From assembly GCA_963821495.1 (NCBI GenBank), contig CAWGEA010000001.1, positions 434,001 to 498,000 of the forward strand: DNA of 64,000 nt, given 5' to 3'. The notes beneath the pieces were generated by a model that saw only the letters and a program-made list of their open reading frames with translations, was not told the DNA's origin and did not search any database. Positions within the stretch are counted from its first letter, which is position 1. Each line of letters opens with the position of its first letter. The translations under genes and the position numbers were made by a program. Source of the DNA: AC-32 sp963821495 (GTDB lineage Bacteria; Actinomycetota; Thermoleophilia; Gaiellales; Gaiellaceae). This document shows positions 9,137 through 17,114 of this stretch, one piece after another.

Positions 9137-10060
9137 CTAGGTAGTAGCGAGCCCCGGCTCGGCGCGTGAGGCGCGCACGAGCTGGCGCCGCCGCACCGGC
9201 AGCAGGCTGATCACGCCGACGGTGATCGCGACGCCGAGCCACTGCGTCCAGCGCAGCTGGTCGTCGAAGACGTAGATCCCGACGAGCGCGGCGGTCACCG
9301 GGAAGGCCAGCTCCCCGAGCGCAGCGAGCAGGGCGGGCGTGCGGCGCAGGCCGTAGTAGTAGAGGTTGAGCGCCAGGAAGCCGGTCACGAGCGCGAGCAC
9401 CGCGATCCAGAGGCTGTCGTGCGCGTTCGAGAACGCGGCGGCGCCGACTATCGGCAGCGCGCAGGCGCTCGCGATCAGGCCGAAGCCGAAGCGGACCGTC
9501 GAGACGTGCTCGAACGCGAGGCGCCGGCCCAGGTAGCGGCCGAAGACCGTCCCCAGCCCCCAGAGCACGGCGGCGGCAAGCGTCTCGACGATCGGGGTCA
9601 GCCCCTGGGCATGAGGGTCGAGGGGATGCGGCAGCGCGATCAGCCAGACCCCCGCGAGCGCGGGGAGGAGGACCCACGCGAAGCCGCGGCGCGGGTGCTC
9701 GCCGAGGACGAGCCACGCGCCCAGCACGGCGATCAGCGGCTGCACCTTCTGCAGCACGACCACGGTGATGAAGTCGCCGTGGAAGAGCGCCTTCGTGAAG
9801 AGGATCGTCGCGATCGCCGAGGCACCGGCTCCGACCATGATCCCGGCCCCGACGTACGGCCAGCCGGCGCGCCAGAGCGCGGTGAAGGCAGCCACGAGGA
9901 GCGGCAGCGTCAGCGCGACGAGCACGACGTGCTCGCCGAAGACGATCGTGTACGCGGAGGTCGAGTCGGAGAGCGGCTTGCGGATCAGGCCGTCGAGGCC
10001 CCACATCGCGGCGGCGAGGCTGACGAGCACGACCCCGGGGACGCGGTTCAGGCTCCTCAC
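9137..10060 (-). CDS. EamA/DMT-family transporter
   Basis: A 307-residue membrane protein with ten hydrophobic segments arranged as two EamA repeats: MWGLDGLIRKPLSD at the start, VLQKVQPLIAVLGAWLVLGE at the end of repeat 1, and FLALNLYYYGLRRTPALLAALGELAFPVTAALVG in repeat 2. Drug/metabolite transporters of this type usually export amino acids or small metabolites. The GTG start at 10060 overlaps the lysA stop by 4 bp (GTGA), so it is translated with lysA. That context makes an amino acid (lysine or a precursor) a reasonable but unproven cargo. It converges on livK. Confidence 0.88.
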   Translation of the reverse strand: MRSLNRVPGVVLVSLAAAMWGLDGLIRKPLSDSTSAYTIVFGEHVVLVALTLPLLVAAFTALWRAGWPYVGAGIMVGAGASAIATILFTKALFHGDFITVVVLQKVQPLIAVLGAWLVLGEHPRRGFAWVLLPALAGVWLIALPHPLDPHAQGLTPIVETLAAAVLWGLGTVFGRYLGRRLAFEHVSTVRFGFGLIASACALPIVGAAAFSNAHDSLWIAVLALVTGFLALNLYYYGLRRTPALLAALGELAFPVTAALVGIYVFDDQLRWTQWLGVAITVGVISLLPVRRRQLVRASRAEPGLATT

Positions 10061-11328
10061 GACCGGCTGAGCGTAGCTTCCTCGTAGCGGAGCAGGTCGT
10101 CCACGGTCTCGCGGCGGCGGATCAGCTGCGCCTCGCCGTCGGCGACGAGCGCCGCGGCCGGACGCGGGACCGAGTTGTAGTTCGAGCCCATCGAGAGCGT
10201 GTAGGCGCCGGTCGCGGGCACCGCGAGCAGGTCGCCCCGGCGGGGTTCCGGCAGGCGGACGCCCTCGATCAGCACGTCCCCCGACTCGCAGTGCTTGCCG
10301 GCCACGTCGTACGTGTGCGTCGGCGGCTCGTCGGCGCGGTTCGCGAGCAGCGCGCTGTAGCGCGCGTCGTAGAGCTGCGGGCGCGGGTTGTCGGACATGC
10401 CGCCGTCGACGGCCACGTAGGTGAGCTCCTCGCTTGCGCGCTTGACGACGCCGACCCGGTAGAGCGTCACGCCGGCCGGGCCGACGAGCGAGCGGCCCGG
10501 CTCGAGGATCACCTGCGGCGGCTCGCCGGGCCACGCCTCGGCGAGGCGGCCCAGCAGAGTGGAGACGAAGTCGCGGATCGGAGGCGGCTCCTCCTCCTCG
10601 ACGTAGCGGATCCCGAGGCCGCCGCCCAGGTCGACGACCGTCGGCTCCCAGCCCAGCTCGTCGCGGGCGCGCGCGAGGAACGGCCCGAGCCAGTCGACGG
10701 TCTCCAGGCCGGCCTCCATGTGCAGGAGCTGCGAGCCGATGTGCAGGTGCACGCCGGCCGGCTCGAGGTCCGCGTCGCGCGCGGCGGCGACCGCCTGCAG
10801 CGCCTGCTCGGGCGGGAGGCCGAACTTCGAACCCTCGTGCGCGGTGCGGATCTTCTCGTGCGTGTCCGCCGCGATCCCCGGGGTCACGCGGACGAGGACG
10901 TCGCGCACGCCCGCGGCCGCCGCCCGCTCGACCTCGTCGAGCGAGTCGAGCACGACGAAGCGCACCTTCGCCGCGGCCGCCGCACGTAGCTCCTCGTCGC
11001 TCTTGTTGTTTCCGTGCACGACGATCCGCTCGCCGGGGATGCCCGCTGCGAGCGCGAAGCGGAGCTCGCCGAGGGTCGAGACGTCGGCGCCGAAGCCCTC
11101 GCTCGCCAGCAGGCGCAGGATTGCCACGTTCGGCAGCGCCTTCAGGCTGTAGAGCGGCAGCGCGTCGGGCGCGGCGGCTCGGTACGCCCGCGCGGCGCTC
11201 TGGATCGTTCGCTTGCAGTAGACGACGAGCGGCGTGCCGAACGCATCGGCGAGCGCCGACGCGCGGAGGCCGCCGACCGCGAGCTCGCCGTCCTCGACGG
11301 CGGCCGTGTCGGGGAGGAGGGAGAGCAC
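10057..11328 (-). CDS. lysA: Diaminopimelate decarboxylase
   Basis: A 423-residue PLP enzyme that converts meso-diaminopimelate to L-lysine, the last step of lysine synthesis. The PLP Lys lies in YSLKALPNVAILRLL. GVHLHIGSQLLHME and VVDLGGGLGIRY are barrel motifs, ILEPGRSLVGPAG binds phosphate, and KHCESGDVLIE supplies the conserved Cys-Glu of the active site. I chose the GTG at 11328 (LSLLPDTAAVEDG), which matches family starts; the open frame runs further upstream into the neighbouring gene. The GTG lies 15 bp after the stop of the MBL-like gene. It sits in a minus-strand operon with cupin, MBL-like and EamA genes. Confidence 0.93.
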   Translation of the reverse strand: MLSLLPDTAAVEDGELAVGGLRASALADAFGTPLVVYCKRTIQSAARAYRAAAPDALPLYSLKALPNVAILRLLASEGFGADVSTLGELRFALAAGIPGERIVVHGNNKSDEELRAAAAAKVRFVVLDSLDEVERAAAAGVRDVLVRVTPGIAADTHEKIRTAHEGSKFGLPPEQALQAVAAARDADLEPAGVHLHIGSQLLHMEAGLETVDWLGPFLARARDELGWEPTVVDLGGGLGIRYVEEEEPPPIRDFVSTLLGRLAEAWPGEPPQVILEPGRSLVGPAGVTLYRVGVVKRASEELTYVAVDGGMSDNPRPQLYDARYSALLANRADEPPTHTYDVAGKHCESGDVLIEGVRLPEPRRGDLLAVPATGAYTLSMGSNYNSVPRPAAALVADGEAQLIRRRETVDDLLRYEEATLSRS

Positions 11329-11342
11329 GGGCGCGATCGTAG

Positions 11343-11957
11343 TCAGCGCCCCAGTAGCGCAGCCGGGAGCTCGACGAGGAGCCGCGGCGCCCGCCGCCGC
11401 GCGTTCGCCAGGGCGTCGCGGACAGCCACGGCCGCTTCCTCGTGCACCCCCTCGCCGTGGCCGCAGAGGACGTGCTCGGGCTCGAGCCGCGCGAGCTCGC
11501 TCGGCGGCGTCAGGCGCAACAGCGGGTGGACGCCGAGCCGCTCGCCGCCGAGCGCGAAGAAGCGCGGGATCGTCCCGAGCGCCTCCGCGCAGACCAGCAC
11601 TCGCCGCTCGGGCCACCACAGCGCTGCCTCTTGCCAGCGGCTGCGGCGCACGAGCGGGATCGCCTCGAACGGCCCGACGTCCCGATACGGGACGATGTGG
11701 TGCGGCACCGCGAGGCGCCGGGCGAGCGCCGCGCAGTTGCGCGCGTGGCGGTCGAGCAGCTGGATCACGCCCGCCGGCTCGCCGAGGGCTCGCACACGCT
11801 CCTCGACCCCATCTGCGTCACTCGGGTCGACCACCCAGACGCCGCCTCCAGCGAGGAGCGCGTGCGACGCGACGTGCAGCCGCGGGCGCTCCGGCGAGAT
11901 CCAGCCGAAGCCCCACTCCTGCTCGTCGATCCAGCGCGGCGCGCTCAGTCGGTCCAC
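11343..11957 (-). CDS. Metallo-beta-lactamase-fold-like hypothetical protein
   Basis: About 204 residues. It begins at one of two tandem GTG codons (11960 or 11957) overlapping the cupin stop. The pattern GGGVWVVDPSDADGVEERVRALGEPAGVIQLLDRHARNCAALARRL resembles a short metallo-beta-lactamase fold in which the usual HxHxDH is replaced by LLDRHARNC. WWPERRVLVCAEALG and EHVLCGHGEGVHEEA fit the later strands. Metal binding is probably incomplete, so a hydrolase activity should not be assumed. The overlap with the cupin gene indicates co-translation. Confidence 0.65.
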   Translation of the reverse strand: MDRLSAPRWIDEQEWGFGWISPERPRLHVASHALLAGGGVWVVDPSDADGVEERVRALGEPAGVIQLLDRHARNCAALARRLAVPHHIVPYRDVGPFEAIPLVRRSRWQEAALWWPERRVLVCAEALGTIPRFFALGGERLGVHPLLRLTPPSELARLEPEHVLCGHGEGVHEEAAVAVRDALANARRRAPRLLVELPAALLGR

Positions 11958-12340
11958 CACCCGTTCAGCAGGTCCGCGTCGCCGGGGCCGGTGTTGGGCG
12001 CGCCGATCGCGATCAGCTCGACGCCCTCGGGCCCGGCCTCGAAGCTGCGGGCGGTGTCCTTGTGCACACGCAGGGCGTCGAGCGGGCGCAGCTCGACGAC
12101 CTCGTCCTCGACCTTGGCGCGGGCGCTGCCGCCGATCACGACGTAGACCTCTTCCTGCGTCTTGTGCCGGTGACCGAATGGCAGCCGGTAGCCCGGCTCG
12201 AGCCGCTGGTAGCTGACGCCGAAGTGCTCGAGCTCGAGCGGGACGCGTGCCATCCGCGCCTCGAGGTTCTCGCCGAGCCCGAACTTCGGCGCCTGGTCCT
12301 CGACGTCGTCCTTCAGGTTGAGCTTGGTGTAGTCGGCCAT
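11945..12340 (-). CDS. Cupin-domain protein
   Basis: A 131-residue single-domain cupin. The first cupin motif appears as PFGHRHKTQEEVYVVIGGSARAKVEDEVVEL (His, His, Glu in metal-binding positions), and the second as a weaker DTARSFEAGPEGVELIAIG. It probably binds a divalent metal; the substrate is unknown. It has a good ribosome site (GAGGAGG, about 7 nt before the ATG) and heads the minus-strand cupin-MBL-lysA-EamA operon. It is divergent from the leuS leader, with a 45-bp shared promoter region. Confidence 0.82.
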   Translation of the reverse strand: MADYTKLNLKDDVEDQAPKFGLGENLEARMARVPLELEHFGVSYQRLEPGYRLPFGHRHKTQEEVYVVIGGSARAKVEDEVVELRPLDALRVHKDTARSFEAGPEGVELIAIGAPNTGPGDADLLNGWWTD

Positions 12341-12371
12341 CGCGCCTCCTCGATTTCGTTGCCACCGATGC

Positions 12372-12377
12372 TAGAGT
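12372..12377 (+). promoter_or_regulatory. Probable -10 box (TAGAGT) of the leuS leader transcript
   Basis: A TANNNT hexamer lies 8 nt before the ATG of the short leader reading frame at 12386. A start at about 12385 would make the leader peptide leaderless. It would also leave no room for a T-box stem I. Confidence 0.5.
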
Positions 12378-12385
12378 TCAAGCGG

Positions 12386-12406
12386 ATGAAGCAGCTTCTC
12401 GAGTAG
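12386..12406 (+). CDS. Putative leuS leader peptide (MKQLLE)
   Basis: A six-codon frame, ATG AAG CAG CTT CTC GAG TAG, carries two adjacent leucine codons, one of them (CTT) rare in this GC-rich DNA. A slightly longer in-frame version starts at 12368 (MLEFKRMKQLLE), but the -10 spacing favours the short one. It lies 40 bp before a perfect terminator and 82 bp before leuS. This is the layout of ribosome-mediated attenuation, in which leucyl-tRNA shortage stalls translation and alters RNA folding. Confidence 0.5.
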   Translation: MKQLLE

Positions 12407-12471
12407 CGCAGGGGACACCGCGGCGGGCAGCCGCGTCGGTTCCCGCAGCCTCTCGTTCGAGAGGCTTTTTC
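12407..12471 (+). terminator. leuS leader hairpins with an intrinsic terminator (candidate attenuator)
   Basis: The terminator stem pairs AGCCTCTC (12447-12454) with GAGAGGCT (12459-12466) around a GTTC loop and is followed by five T. Upstream, 12408-12446 can fold into a GC-rich hairpin whose lower stem pairs GGGGA with TTCCC. The Leu-codon segment GCTTCTCG (12393-12400) is complementary to the 3' arm of the terminator, so alternative folds are possible. The element stands between promoter and leuS, so it should set leuS transcription. Confidence 0.65.
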
Positions 12472-12487
12472 GTTTCTGGAGGCGGAA

Positions 12488-14872
12488 TTGGAGAAGTACG
12501 ACCCGAAGACGATCGAGGCGAAGTGGCAGCGAGTCTGGGAGGACGCGCGCGCCTTCTACGTCGAGAACCCGGAGCCGGGCGAGGAGCCGGGCGGCGCCTA
12601 CTACATGCTCGAGATGCTGCCGTACCCCTCGGGCCACCTGCACATGGGGCACGTCCTCAACTACACGCTGGGCGACGTCGTCACGCACTTCCAGCGCCGG
12701 AACGGGAAGTGGGTGCTGCGACCGATGGGCTACGACTCGTTCGGTCTGCCCGCCGAGAACGCGGCCATCAAGGAGGGCGGGCACCCGAGGGAGATCACGG
12801 AGCGGAACATCGTGAACATCGAGCGCCAGATGCGCCGCCTGGGCTGGGCGATCGACTGGGACCGCGTGATCGCCGCGCACGACCCGGACTACTACCGCTG
12901 GACGCAATGGCTGTTCCTGCGCTTCCTCGAGCGCGACCTGGCCTACCGCAAGGAGGCGCCGGTCAACTGGTGCCCGAACGACCAGACGGTGCTCGCCAAC
13001 GAACAGGTGGTCAACGGCAGGTGCGACCGCTGCGGCGCCGAGGTCGAGGGCCGGAAGATGGAGCAGTGGTTCTTCCGCATCACGGCGTACGCAGACGCGC
13101 TGCTGCGCGACCACGAGCTGATCGACTGGCCGGAGCGGACGAAGACGATCCAGCGCAACTGGATCGGCCGCTCCGAGGGCGCCGAGCTGCTCTTCCGCAT
13201 CGACGATCTGGACGTGGACCTGCCGGTCTTCACGACGCGCGCCGACACCGTCTTCGGCGCGACCTTCTTCGTCCTGGCGCCGGAACACCCGCTCGTCGAC
13301 ACGATGGTCGAGCGCTCGCCGAACGGCGAGGAGATCCGCGAGTACGCGCGCAGGTCGGGCGCGAAGCGCAGCGAGGAGCGCGCCGCCGCCGAGGAGAAGA
13401 CCGGCGTCTTCACCGGGTTCTTCGCCACCAACCCGGCGACCGACGCGCGCATCCCGATCTGGGTCGCCGACTACGTGCTGATGGAGTACGGCACGGGCGC
13501 GATCATGGCGGTGCCCGGGCACGACGAGCGCGACGGCGCCTTCGCGGCGCGGTTCGAGCTGCCCGTGAAGCAGGTCGTCGACGAGGAGCAAGGCGTGCTC
13601 GTCGACTCGGCGCAGTTCAGCGGCATGCAGGTGGACGAGGGGCTGAAGGCGATCGTCGAGTGGCTTGGCGAGCGCGGCCGCGGCCGGCCGGCCGTGAGCT
13701 TCCGCCTGCGCGACTGGGGCTTCTCGCGTCAGCGCTACTGGGGCTGCCCGATCCCGGTCGTGTACTGCGGCTCGTGCGGGATCGTCCCCGTGCCCGACGA
13801 CGAGCTGCCGGTGCTGCTGCCGGAGGTCGAGGAGTACCGCCCGCACGGCAAGCCGCCGCTGGCCTCGAACGAACAGTGGTTGCGCGTGCCGTGCCCACGG
13901 TGCGGCGGCGAGGGAACGCGTGAGGCCGAGACGATGGACACCTTCGTCGACTCTGCCTGGTACTTCCTGCGCTATTGCGACCCGTACAACGACGAGGAGC
14001 CGTTCTCGCGGCGGCTGGCCGACTTCTGGGCGCCCGTCGACCAGTACATCGGCGGCATCGACCACGCGACCGGCCACCTGCTCTACTCGCGCTTCTTCGT
14101 GAAGGTGATGAACGAGCTGGAGCTGGTCGACTTCCGCGAGCCCTTCCAGCGCCTGTTCCACCAGGGCTGGGTGCGGCAGGGCGGGACGAAGATGTCGAAG
14201 TCGCGCGGCAACGTGACGGCTCCCGACCAGCTGGCGGAGATGTACGGCGCGGATGCCGTGCGGCTGTACATCCTGTTCGTCGGGCCCGCCGACCAGGACA
14301 TGGACTGGACCGAGGAGGGGATCGAAGGCGTCGGGCGGTTCCTGCGGCGGCTGTGGCGGATCGTGCACGAGGCTGCGGCCGCGGACGGGAGCGGGGGCGA
14401 CGGCGGGCCGCTCGCCCGTAAGGCGCACGAGACGATTGCGAAGGTGAGCGACGACATCGGCCGGCGGTTCGTCTTCAACACGCCGATCGCGGCCGTGATG
14501 GAGCTGATCAACGAGCTTGGCCGCAACCCGTCGGCACCGGGTGCCCGGTTCGCCGCCGAGACGGCGGTCTCGCTGATCCAGCCATACGCGCCGCACATCG
14601 CGGAGGAGCTGTGGGAGGCGCTGGGTCACGCGCGGCTGTGGGAGACGCCGTGGCCGGTGGCCGACGAGGCTTACCTCCGCCGAGAGACGTTCGAGCTCGT
14701 GATCCAGGTGAACGGCCGTGTGCGCGATCGCGTGCAGGCCTCTACGAACGAGTCGGAGGACGAGCTGGTCGCGCGAGCGAAGGCGTCCGAACGCGTGCAG
14801 GCCCAGCTGGACGGCAAGGAGATCCGTCAGGCGATCGTCGTCCCGGGCAAGCTCGTCAACCTGGTCGTCTAG
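12488..14872 (+). CDS. leuS: Leucyl-tRNA synthetase
   Basis: A 794-residue class I aminoacyl-tRNA synthetase that charges tRNA-Leu. The start is TTG, preceded by GGAGGCGGA at good distance. The HIGH motif appears as HMGH at residues 52-55 and KMSKS at about 568. Between them lies the CP1 editing domain (VFTTRADTVFGATFFVLAPEHP and YGTGAIMAVPGHDERD). Zinc-type cysteines are seen in CPNDQTVLANEQV...CDRCG. The anticodon-binding domain ends with a short C-terminal domain (VIQVNGRVRDRVQ). Expression is probably controlled by the leader and terminator immediately upstream. Confidence 0.97.
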   Translation: MEKYDPKTIEAKWQRVWEDARAFYVENPEPGEEPGGAYYMLEMLPYPSGHLHMGHVLNYTLGDVVTHFQRRNGKWVLRPMGYDSFGLPAENAAIKEGGHPREITERNIVNIERQMRRLGWAIDWDRVIAAHDPDYYRWTQWLFLRFLERDLAYRKEAPVNWCPNDQTVLANEQVVNGRCDRCGAEVEGRKMEQWFFRITAYADALLRDHELIDWPERTKTIQRNWIGRSEGAELLFRIDDLDVDLPVFTTRADTVFGATFFVLAPEHPLVDTMVERSPNGEEIREYARRSGAKRSEERAAAEEKTGVFTGFFATNPATDARIPIWVADYVLMEYGTGAIMAVPGHDERDGAFAARFELPVKQVVDEEQGVLVDSAQFSGMQVDEGLKAIVEWLGERGRGRPAVSFRLRDWGFSRQRYWGCPIPVVYCGSCGIVPVPDDELPVLLPEVEEYRPHGKPPLASNEQWLRVPCPRCGGEGTREAETMDTFVDSAWYFLRYCDPYNDEEPFSRRLADFWAPVDQYIGGIDHATGHLLYSRFFVKVMNELELVDFREPFQRLFHQGWVRQGGTKMSKSRGNVTAPDQLAEMYGADAVRLYILFVGPADQDMDWTEEGIEGVGRFLRRLWRIVHEAAAADGSGGDGGPLARKAHETIAKVSDDIGRRFVFNTPIAAVMELINELGRNPSAPGARFAAETAVSLIQPYAPHIAEELWEALGHARLWETPWPVADEAYLRRETFELVIQVNGRVRDRVQASTNESEDELVARAKASERVQAQLDGKEIRQAIVVPGKLVNLVV

Positions 14873-14944
14873 CCACCGGCGAGCCGACACGGAACGTCGC
14901 GGCGCGGCTCTTCTGGTTCACGCGCGCCCCTGGGTGGGTGGGGG

Positions 14945-14965
14945 CTTGGGACGGTACCGCCCAAG
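14945..14965 (+). promoter_or_regulatory. Inverted repeat between leuS and comEA
   Basis: CTTGGG pairs with CCCAAG around a core that is itself palindromic (CGGTACCG). There is no T-run, so it is either a weak factor-independent stop for leuS or an operator for the competence operon. The rest of this 200-bp gap shows no recognisable gene or strong promoter. Confidence 0.35.
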
Positions 14966-15072
14966 AGCGCGCAGAACTGCAACGCCTTTGCGCCGATTCT
15001 GTACCGGATTCGGCGCATTTCCGGCACGAAGCGGTCACACACGCGTGACATCTCCTCGGGCACGCTCGACCC

Positions 15073-15669
15073 ATGCCGGAGTTCCTCCTCCAGCGGCGGC
15101 GGCTGCTCCTGGCCGTCGCGGGCTCGCTCGCCCTGATCCTGCTCCTGGGCCGCTTCGTCCTGGGCGCGGGCACGACGACGCCGGCGGCGCCTCTCCCCCC
15201 GCCTCCGGCCGCTGCGGCGGGCGTGACCGGCCTCCCCTCCTCGCGGGTGGTGGTGGACGTGGTCGGGGCCGTGCGCCGGCCGGGCTTGTACCGGCTCGCA
15301 CAGGGCTCCCGGATCGCCGACGCCGTCGCCCGCGCAGGCGGGGCGACCGGCAGAGCCGATCTCGCACAGGTGAATCTCGCCGCGCCGCTCGCCGACGGCG
15401 AGCAGGTGGTGGTACCGCGGCGAGGCGCGCCAGGTGACGCCGCGGGCGGTGCGCCGACCGCGTCGGGCGCGCCCGCGGGACCGGTGCAGCTGAGCACCGC
15501 GACGCTCGAGCAGCTCGACACGCTCCCCGGGGTCGGACCGGCGACCGCGCAGAAGATTCTGGACTACCGCGAGAAGCACGGCGCCTTCTCGTCGGTGGAC
15601 GAGCTCGACGCCGTGCCCGGCATCGGGCCGAAGCGGCTCGAGCAGCTCCGCGAGCTGGTCGTCCCGTGA
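15073..15669 (+). CDS. comEA: Competence protein ComEA (helix-hairpin-helix DNA-binding)
   Basis: A 198-residue membrane-anchored DNA receptor for natural transformation or DNA uptake. Order: one N-terminal membrane segment (LLLAVAGSLALILLLGRFVLG), a Pro/Ala linker, an SLBB domain (VVVDVVGAVRRPGLYRLAQGSRIADAV), a second linker and tandem HhH motifs at the end (LDTLPGVGPATAQKILDYREKHG and LDAVPGIGPKRLEQL). It overlaps comEC by 4 bp, so the two DNA-uptake components are coupled. Confidence 0.93.
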   Translation: MPEFLLQRRRLLLAVAGSLALILLLGRFVLGAGTTTPAAPLPPPPAAAAGVTGLPSSRVVVDVVGAVRRPGLYRLAQGSRIADAVARAGGATGRADLAQVNLAAPLADGEQVVVPRRGAPGDAAGGAPTASGAPAGPVQLSTATLEQLDTLPGVGPATAQKILDYREKHGAFSSVDELDAVPGIGPKRLEQLRELVVP

Positions 15670-17114
15670 GCGCCGTGTCGCCTCACCGCTACGCCGCCGC
15701 GCTCTGCCTCGGGCTGGTAGTGGCGAACGCCGTGCGGGGGTCGACGCTCATCGCGCTCGGTGCGGCAGCCGTTCTTGCCGCGAGTGCCGCATCGAGCGAT
15801 CGTGGTCGTCGCGCGCCGGCGCTCGTCGCCGCCCTCGTGCTCGTCGGCTGGTGGTGGGGAAGCGCTCGCCTGGACGCGCTCGACCGCAGCGAGCTTCTCG
15901 CGCGCGTGGACACTTCCGAGCGTGCCGTATTGGCGGTCACCGCCCCGCCACGCCGCTCGCGCTTCGAGCTGCGCGTGCCCGCGCAGGTGCGGCGCTTCGG
16001 TCGTCTTCGCTTCCACGAGGCCGTGCTGCTTGAACTGCCGCTCGGCCGCTCCCCTCCGCAGGGCGCGCTGATCGAGACCGTCGCGACGGTGCGGCTTCCT
16101 CGCCCACCGAAGAACGGCTTCGACGAGACAGCCTGGCTCAGGCACCACGGCGTGCGCGTCGTCCTCCACGCCGACCGCTGGCGCCTGGTCGGCCACCGCG
16201 CCGGCATGGGCGGAATCGCGGATCGCCTGCGTGCGGCCCTTGCCGGATCGATCGCTCCCGGGCTCCACGGCGAGCGCCGCGGGATCGTCGAAGGCGTCGT
16301 GCTCGGCGACGAGCAGTCGCTTCCGCTCCGGCTGCGGCAGAACTTCCGCGCCTCCGGTCTGTACCACCTGCTGGCGGTCTCGGGGCAGAACGTCGTCCTC
16401 GTTGCGGCAGGCGCGCTCGCGCTCGCCTGGCTGCTGGGTATGCCGCGCTGGCTCGGGGAAGTCGGCGCGCTTGTCGCGATCGTCGCGTACGTCCTCGCTG
16501 TCGGCGCCCAGCCGTCGGTCATCCGAGCGGGCGTCTCCGGCGCGCTCGTCTCGCTGGCCTGGCTTGCCGCGCGGCCGATCGACCGCTGGCACTTCTTCCT
16601 GCTCGGCGCGCTCGTGCTCCTCGCCTGGAACCCGTACACGCTCCTCGACCCCGGGTTCCAGCTCTCGTTCGCGGCGGTAGCGGCGATCTTCCTGCTGGTT
16701 CCCAGGCTTCTGCGCGCCCTCGAGGGCTACCCGGTCCCGGCCAAGCTCGCCGCGGTGATCGCCGTCTCGACCGCGTGCGGAGTCGCCACGGCGCCGATCC
16801 TCTGGCTTCAGTTCCATGCCGTGCCGCTGCTCACCGTCCCCGCGAACGCGCTCGCCGCACCGGCGGTCGCGCCGCTGCTCGGGCTCGCCTTCGCGACCGC
16901 GCTCGCCGGGCTCGTCTATCCGCCTGCCGCAGCCGCGCTCGCCTGGTTGAACGGCTGGTGCGCCGCGTATCTCGCAACCTGCGCGCGTGCGGTCGCGGCC
17001 GTGCCCGGCGCACAGGTGCGATCGGGCCGCTCGCTCGTCGAGCTGCTCGTCGTCGGCGGCGCAGTCGCCGCCTATGCTTGGCGTCGGTGGCAGAGCTCCT
17101 CTCCGCGTACCTGA
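15666..17114 (+). CDS. comEC: ComEC/Rec2 DNA channel, short form without the C-terminal metallo-beta-lactamase domain
   Basis: A 482-residue polytopic membrane protein. The N-terminal DUF4131-type region (residues about 1-170) carries several hydrophobic segments. The competence domain follows with GLYHLLAVSGQNVVLVAAGALALAW and the helix ARPIDRWHFFLLGALVLLAWNPYTLLDPGFQLSFAAV. The protein ends at YAWRRWQSSSPRT, immediately after the last membrane helix. Many ComEC proteins continue with about 250 residues of metallo-beta-lactamase-like nuclease; here the next frame is holA, so that domain is absent rather than frameshifted. GTG start, coupled to comEA. Confidence 0.9.
   Translation: MSAVSPHRYAAALCLGLVVANAVRGSTLIALGAAAVLAASAASSDRGRRAPALVAALVLVGWWWGSARLDALDRSELLARVDTSERAVLAVTAPPRRSRFELRVPAQVRRFGRLRFHEAVLLELPLGRSPPQGALIETVATVRLPRPPKNGFDETAWLRHHGVRVVLHADRWRLVGHRAGMGGIADRLRAALAGSIAPGLHGERRGIVEGVVLGDEQSLPLRLRQNFRASGLYHLLAVSGQNVVLVAAGALALAWLLGMPRWLGEVGALVAIVAYVLAVGAQPSVIRAGVSGALVSLAWLAARPIDRWHFFLLGALVLLAWNPYTLLDPGFQLSFAAVAAIFLLVPRLLRALEGYPVPAKLAAVIAVSTACGVATAPILWLQFHAVPLLTVPANALAAPAVAPLLGLAFATALAGLVYPPAAAALAWLNGWCAAYLATCARAVAAVPGAQVRSGRSLVELLVVGGAVAAYAWRRWQSSSPRT

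Noticed and set aside
12407..12446. T-box riboswitch ahead of leuS
   Set aside because: ACCGCGG and CCGCGTC resemble a T-box antiterminator, but the UGGN bulge is missing and the inferred transcription start leaves no room for stem I.
12371..14890. A minus-strand open frame of 839 codons opposite leuS
   Set aside because: Low-complexity Arg/Val/Asp/His-rich translation, fully antisense to a perfect LeuS.
15564..16817. A minus-strand frame of 417 codons opposite comEA/comEC
   Set aside because: Antisense to ComEC membrane helices, with highly charged translation and no domain match.
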